DNA of 51,316 nt. It comes from Gammaproteobacteria bacterium (GTDB lineage Bacteria > Pseudomonadota > Gammaproteobacteria > Thiomicrospirales > Thiomicrospiraceae). The notes under the pieces are model-generated. The model was not told the DNA's origin. It made no database searches and worked only from the letters and a program-made list of their open reading frames with translations. The position numbers and the translations under genes are program-made. Below, in pieces: positions 47,883 to 51,316 of the stretch. Location: contig JACXUY010000006.1 in assembly GCA_014763665.1 (NCBI GenBank), positions 1 to 51,316 on the forward strand, in the 5' to 3' direction. Position 1 is the first letter of the stretch. Each line of letters opens with the position of its first letter.

Positions 47883-48833
47883 TCATTGTATTTTAGGATA
47901 GATGCAATATGACAAAATCGACAACCAATCAGTCAGTATTTCACGCCCAACAACCTCAAAACGACTATCACCAGCATAATCACTCTCTTGCCATTGCCAA
48001 CCCGAATAGGGCGTCCAATCGACTTGTAGCCAATGCGCTGGACCAGTGCGGAGCAAACCCTTCACCCTCAAAACATCCTGCATATTCAATTGTGCCAATT
48101 GCTTTTGCAAGCAAGGTCTTGACCATTGTTGTTGCAGCGGAAAGCGCCAGCCAGACTGATGCAATCCATTGTGCTGATGGTGTTCTGTTTGAACGACTGC
48201 AGGCGAAACGGGTGGTTGACTGTCTATTTTTAGGGATGGAGCTTGCATTTCATTTAATGACAGATGCGCCAACCAAGTAGACATCACCGCTTCACTCACA
48301 ACAAACTGCCAATCCAGTTTGACAGGATAAATCTGAGCAAGTTGTTCGCTAATCGCCTGCTGTTGTTCGATAGTTAAATGTTGACTATGGCTAACCCAAA
48401 TCAGTTGAGACAAGGCTAACTGGGCACGCAAAACAGGACTTTTCCGCTCAGAAAGTAACGAGCTGGCGGGAAGCACAGCGATAATGGGTAATAACTGAAT
48501 GAAAGGGTGTTTGCGTAACGCCAAATACAAAGCGCGCGCATCGGCCACCCCCGAAGGCTCCAAAACAATGCGCTTAACACCACGCTGCTGTAAACGCTCC
48601 AGTGCTTGAGCAATCAAGCCTTGCAAACTACAACAGACACAGCCACCCGATAAAGATTCAACCAGCACGCCTTGTAAGGATAAGGCTTGCGCATCCAGTG
48701 ACATAGTGCCAAAATCATTCACTAACACACCCCAAGGCTCATCGGCTGGCTTATGGGCAAGCAATTGGCGCAGGAATGTGGTTTTACCCGCGCCCAAAGG
48801 CCCTATCACTAACATGAGTGGTATGGGTGTCAT
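47883..48833 (-). CDS. CobW/COG0523-family GTPase (metallochaperone-like)
   Basis: A 316-aa G3E GTPase with Walker A GPLGAGKT (residues 11-18), the metal-binding GCVCC motif (64-68) and LEPSGVADARALY. A His-containing linker TEHHQHNGLHQ precedes a CobW C-terminal domain. Family members deliver Zn, Co or Fe to client enzymes. The start at 48833 is preferred; the longer open frame crosses the divergent promoter. It diverges from the His-rich gene at 48885 across 51 bases, which suggests a linked metal role. The exact metal is unknown. Confidence 0.87.
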   Translation of the reverse strand: MTPIPLMLVIGPLGAGKTTFLRQLLAHKPADEPWGVLVNDFGTMSLDAQALSLQGVLVESLSGGCVCCSLQGLIAQALERLQQRGVKRIVLEPSGVADARALYLALRKHPFIQLLPIIAVLPASSLLSERKSPVLRAQLALSQLIWVSHSQHLTIEQQQAISEQLAQIYPVKLDWQFVVSEAVMSTWLAHLSLNEMQAPSLKIDSQPPVSPAVVQTEHHQHNGLHQSGWRFPLQQQWSRPCLQKQLAQLNMQDVLRVKGLLRTGPAHWLQVDWTPYSGWQWQESDYAGDSRFEVVGREILTDWLSILSYCIYPKIQ

Positions 48834-48884
48834 AGCGCCAAAACCGTAACTAGGGCATGGCAATTTATTAAGGAAGCCTGATTC

Positions 48885-49385
48885 ATGAGTGAAACCTGTC
48901 CTCATCAAAATACACATTATCATTTTGGTCGTGGCGGCAAAGATGCCGAACACCAAGCGCATCAAGCCGATATTCAATCGCTGCTAGCGCAACACACCCA
49001 ACTCAGCCGTCAGGTCGAATTGCTCAGCAATGGCTTTCGTGCCATTACCACCAGTAACGACAGTGCATTGGTTACCATCCTTCAACGCCATGTTTTCGAT
49101 ATGAAAGCACGCTTTGCTAAAGGTCGAGCCATTCGCAGTTGGGATGCGGTTTATGCGCTACTCTTTGCTTACCGTGATCAGATTAGCGTCAACTATGAAC
49201 GACTCGACAATGGCGTCAGCAGTGTTGTGACCACGGATCAAGCCGATTTAGTAGAAGTATTACATGCTCATGCCCATGCTGTCAGCCGTTTTGTGCAACA
49301 AGGTAATGAAGCCGCTGGAGAAAGTTATCCTTTATCAGCAAAAGCACTCGAAAAACTGACCAACACTTCCCATAATAAAATTTAG
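48885..49385 (+). CDS. His-rich protein with internal duplication, unknown function
   Basis: A 166-aa soluble product. The N-terminal 26 residues are rich in His and Cys (CPHQNTHYHFGRGGKDAEHQ), a possible metal site. Two 34-residue blocks offset by exactly 60 residues (47-80 and 107-140) align without gaps, sharing L-x-N-G, T, L-V-x-(I/V)-L, H and a final G. This points to a duplicated small domain. I do not recognise the family. A strong AAGGAAG site precedes the ATG. Neighbours are a divergent CobW GTPase and downstream trxC, suggesting metal or thiol handling. Confidence 0.72.
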   Translation: MSETCPHQNTHYHFGRGGKDAEHQAHQADIQSLLAQHTQLSRQVELLSNGFRAITTSNDSALVTILQRHVFDMKARFAKGRAIRSWDAVYALLFAYRDQISVNYERLDNGVSSVVTTDQADLVEVLHAHAHAVSRFVQQGNEAAGESYPLSAKALEKLTNTSHNKI

Positions 49386-49412
49386 TTTAATCTTTTAGTT
49401 TAGGAGTTTACT

Positions 49413-49844
49413 ATGTCATTAGTTGTTTGTCCTCACTGCCATGGAATCAATCGCGTGCCACACGATAAATGTCGTGCTGACAGTGGTGCCATTTGTGGTC
49501 ATTGCAAACAAGCACTTTTTGATGGTTCGGTCATTGAAACAGATTTGCTGAGCTTTAACAAACATATTCAGCGCAGTGAGCTGCCTATTGTCATCGATTT
49601 TTGGGCTCCTTGGTGTGGTCCTTGCCGTCAATTTGCTCCCACATTTAGCCAAGTAGCACAAGCATTTGCTGGTAAAGCGCAGTTTATTAAGGTGAATACC
49701 GAACAACAGCAACAACTGGCTGCGCAATATGGCATTCGCTCTATTCCAACCTTAATGTTATTCAAAGGCGGGCAAAAAGTCGCCGAGCTAGCTGGTGCCT
49801 TGCCTGCGCCTCAGTTTACGCAATGGGTGCGTCAACACTTGTGA
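49413..49844 (+). CDS. trxC: Thioredoxin 2
   Basis: A cytoplasmic disulfide reductase. The 143-aa product has the TrxC-specific N-terminal zinc module with CPHC (Cys6, Cys9) and CGHC (Cys28, Cys31). A thioredoxin domain follows with the active site WAPWCGPC (Cys68, Cys71) and the cis-proline SIPTLMLF. TAGGAG precedes the ATG. It lies 27 bases after the His-rich gene and overlaps the kinase frame, so the three probably form one operon. Confidence 0.95.
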   Translation: MSLVVCPHCHGINRVPHDKCRADSGAICGHCKQALFDGSVIETDLLSFNKHIQRSELPIVIDFWAPWCGPCRQFAPTFSQVAQAFAGKAQFIKVNTEQQQQLAAQYGIRSIPTLMLFKGGQKVAELAGALPAPQFTQWVRQHL

Positions 49845-51175
49845 TTGAAGAACTCGCTAAACGATTAGTCTTACTGCGAGCAGGTGGCATTGCTGTTATT
49901 GCGTTGTTATTGTCGTTTAGTTTGACGCTACATTTGCCACTGGCCTATGACAAGCTACTGATCATTTGCTTAGGATGGGTGATTTTGCATGGCTTCATCC
50001 TGTTCTCACAACGTCGTTGGCAAATTACTTCGACCAGTGTCACCTTTCAACTCAGTGCCGATATCATTGTTGTTGCCAGCCTATTAGCGGTTTCAGGTGG
50101 TGTGCACAATCCCTTTTTTGGACTACTACTGTTACCCTTGCTAATGGTTGTGGGTATTTTACCCAAAAGTCATCAATATTGGCTGCTCGTTTTAGTGTTA
50201 TTGGCCTCGACCCTGTTAATTTTCGTGCCCGCACCACTCAATACGGTTATCCCCGCTATACCCAATCAGCTCTACCAGTGGCTCTTTTTACTCGACGGGA
50301 GCGTGGTTAGGTCGACGCCTTTTAATCCACTCGATGTATTAGCCAAAATTGGACTGTGGTTAAATGTCGGCTTAACCGCTATTTTAGTGACCTTTTTTCT
50401 GGCCAGGCTGCATCAACGCCTGCAACAGCAACAGCAAGCTTTACAACAGGCGCAACTAGAAGGACAATCACAACAACATCTGCTCAATATGAGCCTTGCC
50501 GCCGCTTCCACGGCACACGAACTTTCCACACCCTTGGCAACGATTAGCCTATTAGCAGCTGAAGCAGCAGATGCTTATCGGTATCAAGAACCAGAAAACG
50601 CTCAAGCGGCTTTAGCGCAGATTCAGCAACTCGTTAGCAACTGTAAAACGCAAATTAGCGCCAGCTTAAAACAGCACCGCCTCGAACGCAGTGAACAAAT
50701 GAGTTTATTAGCTTGGCCAGTTTATTTAGAAAATCTACTGACACAATGGAAAACACTCCGTCCGCAGGTTAAGGTGGTGCTAACCATCGAGGGTAATACT
50801 CAACACGTCCCACAAACCATTAATTTACCCATACTCAGTCAAAGCATAACCAGCTTATTGAATAATGCCTGTGAAGCTTCTCCTGAACCCTTACAACTGC
50901 ACTTAAATTGGGATGAACAACAAGTGTGTTTATGTTTGCATAATCAGGGAAAAGGCTTTTCTGAAACCCTACTGGCACAATTTCCGCAGCCACTGCTCAG
51001 TGATAAAACAGATGGACATGGTGTCGGTTTGGCTCTGGCTCATGCCAATATACAGCAACTTGGCGGGCAATTAGTGCTCAGTAATCCGCAAGCAGGTGGC
51101 GCGCAAGCCTGTATCATCATGCCGATTTCAATCGAGAAATGGCAACTGCGACAATTAGCCACATTCCATTATTAA
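49823..51175 (+). CDS. RegB/PrrB/ActS-type redox sensor histidine kinase
   Basis: A 450-aa membrane kinase. Six hydrophobic helices (about residues 15-195) include the quinone-binding GG-x-x-NPF motif (GGVHNPF, 92-98). The H-box AHELSTPLATI (His232), N-box NNACEAS and G-box GHGVGLALAHA complete the kinase. A cysteine in VSNCKTQ (Cys274) sits where RegB has its redox-active cysteine. In phototrophs and lithotrophs RegB-RegA controls Calvin-cycle and respiratory genes by redox state. The ATG at 49823 overlaps trxC by 22 bases; a GTG at 49841 (GTGA overlap) is an alternative start. A regA gene would be expected just past the window. Confidence 0.85.
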   Translation: MGASTLVIEELAKRLVLLRAGGIAVIALLLSFSLTLHLPLAYDKLLIICLGWVILHGFILFSQRRWQITSTSVTFQLSADIIVVASLLAVSGGVHNPFFGLLLLPLLMVVGILPKSHQYWLLVLVLLASTLLIFVPAPLNTVIPAIPNQLYQWLFLLDGSVVRSTPFNPLDVLAKIGLWLNVGLTAILVTFFLARLHQRLQQQQQALQQAQLEGQSQQHLLNMSLAAASTAHELSTPLATISLLAAEAADAYRYQEPENAQAALAQIQQLVSNCKTQISASLKQHRLERSEQMSLLAWPVYLENLLTQWKTLRPQVKVVLTIEGNTQHVPQTINLPILSQSITSLLNNACEASPEPLQLHLNWDEQQVCLCLHNQGKGFSETLLAQFPQPLLSDKTDGHGVGLALAHANIQQLGGQLVLSNPQAGGAQACIIMPISIEKWQLRQLATFHY

Positions 51176-51219
51176 TAACTAAGTCGTAACATAGCTTACA
51201 CAACGATCTCCTCTCGTTT

Positions 51220-51257
51220 AGTCCAAAAGACACCTCTAGGTTTTTTGGACTTTAATT
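51220..51257 (+). terminator. Possible terminator after the sensor kinase
   Basis: AGTCCAAAA (51220-51228) pairs with TTTTGGACT (51243-51251), followed by TTAATTT. The stem is 9 bp but A/T-rich at the loop end and the T-tract is short, so efficiency is uncertain. Confidence 0.5.
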
Positions 51258-51316
51258 TGTCGCCCCTGAACAACACCACTTATTCATCCATACATTTTTT
51301 ATGACGTTCAACCACT

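Noticed and set aside
48834-48977. N-terminal extension of the CobW-type GTPase
   Set aside because: It would cross the divergent promoter region and the start of the His-rich gene; the family N terminus begins just before the P-loop, so the ATG at 48833 is used.

Overview
The window looks chromosomal and comes from a free-living gammaproteobacterium that fixes CO2. Evidence: a form II RuBisCO gene (cbbM) with its cbbQ and cbbO activase genes; MetX/MetW methionine synthesis; a tRNA-Tyr/tuf/clpB/lexA neighbourhood; a full Pel exopolysaccharide operon; and a RegB/PrrB-type redox histidine kinase. The mix fits a sulfur-oxidising chemolithoautotroph (Thiotrichales or Thiomicrospira-like), but the genus cannot be fixed from the sequence alone. 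Base composition is moderately AT-leaning, and visibly more so in the pelD-pelG part.

Layout. 1-5.1 kb (minus strand): tuf, tRNA-Tyr, clpB with a heat-shock-type promoter, a 62-aa orphan, a dispersed hairpin repeat, and lexA with three GAAC-N4-GTTC boxes. 5.2-9.2 kb (plus): yggS-proC-yggT, then metX-metW. 9.2-9.9 kb: a TraT-like lipoprotein gene broken by two compensating frameshifts. 9.9-15.9 kb: an RsmB-type rRNA methyltransferase, dihydroorotase, yidD, folE2, dut, coaBC. 15.9-19.3 kb: an accessory patch with inverted repeats, a coiled-coil membrane protein gene between two copies of one hairpin, a truncated ORF, a small exported protein, a SLAC1/TDT anion channel, radC, and a 4 x 23-bp tandem repeat. 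19.5-21.9 kb: a PAS-containing chemoreceptor. 22.3-27.0 kb: cbbM-cbbQ-cbbO. 27.1-33.2 kb: rpmB-rpmG, mutM, a membrane-anchored hypothetical, folM-like reductase, pyrE, sixA-like phosphatase, TauE/SafE permease, a Spy/CpxP-like protein, argB. 33.2-47.8 kb (minus): one operon algC-pelA-pelB(N)-pelB(C)-pelC-pelD-pelE-pelF-pelG plus a Sel1/NTF2-like gene. 47.9-51.2 kb: a CobW-type GTPase diverging from a His-rich duplicated protein, trxC and a RegB-like kinase.

How the genes work together. CbbM fixes CO2, and CbbQ/CbbO would clear inhibitors from its active site. AlgC makes hexose-1-phosphate for sugar-nucleotide precursors. PelD (c-di-GMP receptor), PelE, PelF and PelG polymerise and move Pel across the inner membrane; PelA trims and deacetylates it; the split PelB and PelC export it. 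FolE2 and FolM belong to pterin/folate metabolism. The RegB-like kinase could link redox state to carbon fixation if its partner RegA lies just past the window.

The most unusual observations are: a gammaproteobacterial lexA with Firmicutes-style operators; PelB naturally split into two exported proteins; a pel operon headed by algC and closed by a Sel1/NTF2-like gene; the internally duplicated His-rich protein beside CobW and TrxC; a possible small cassette between coaBC and radC; and several short repeat families.
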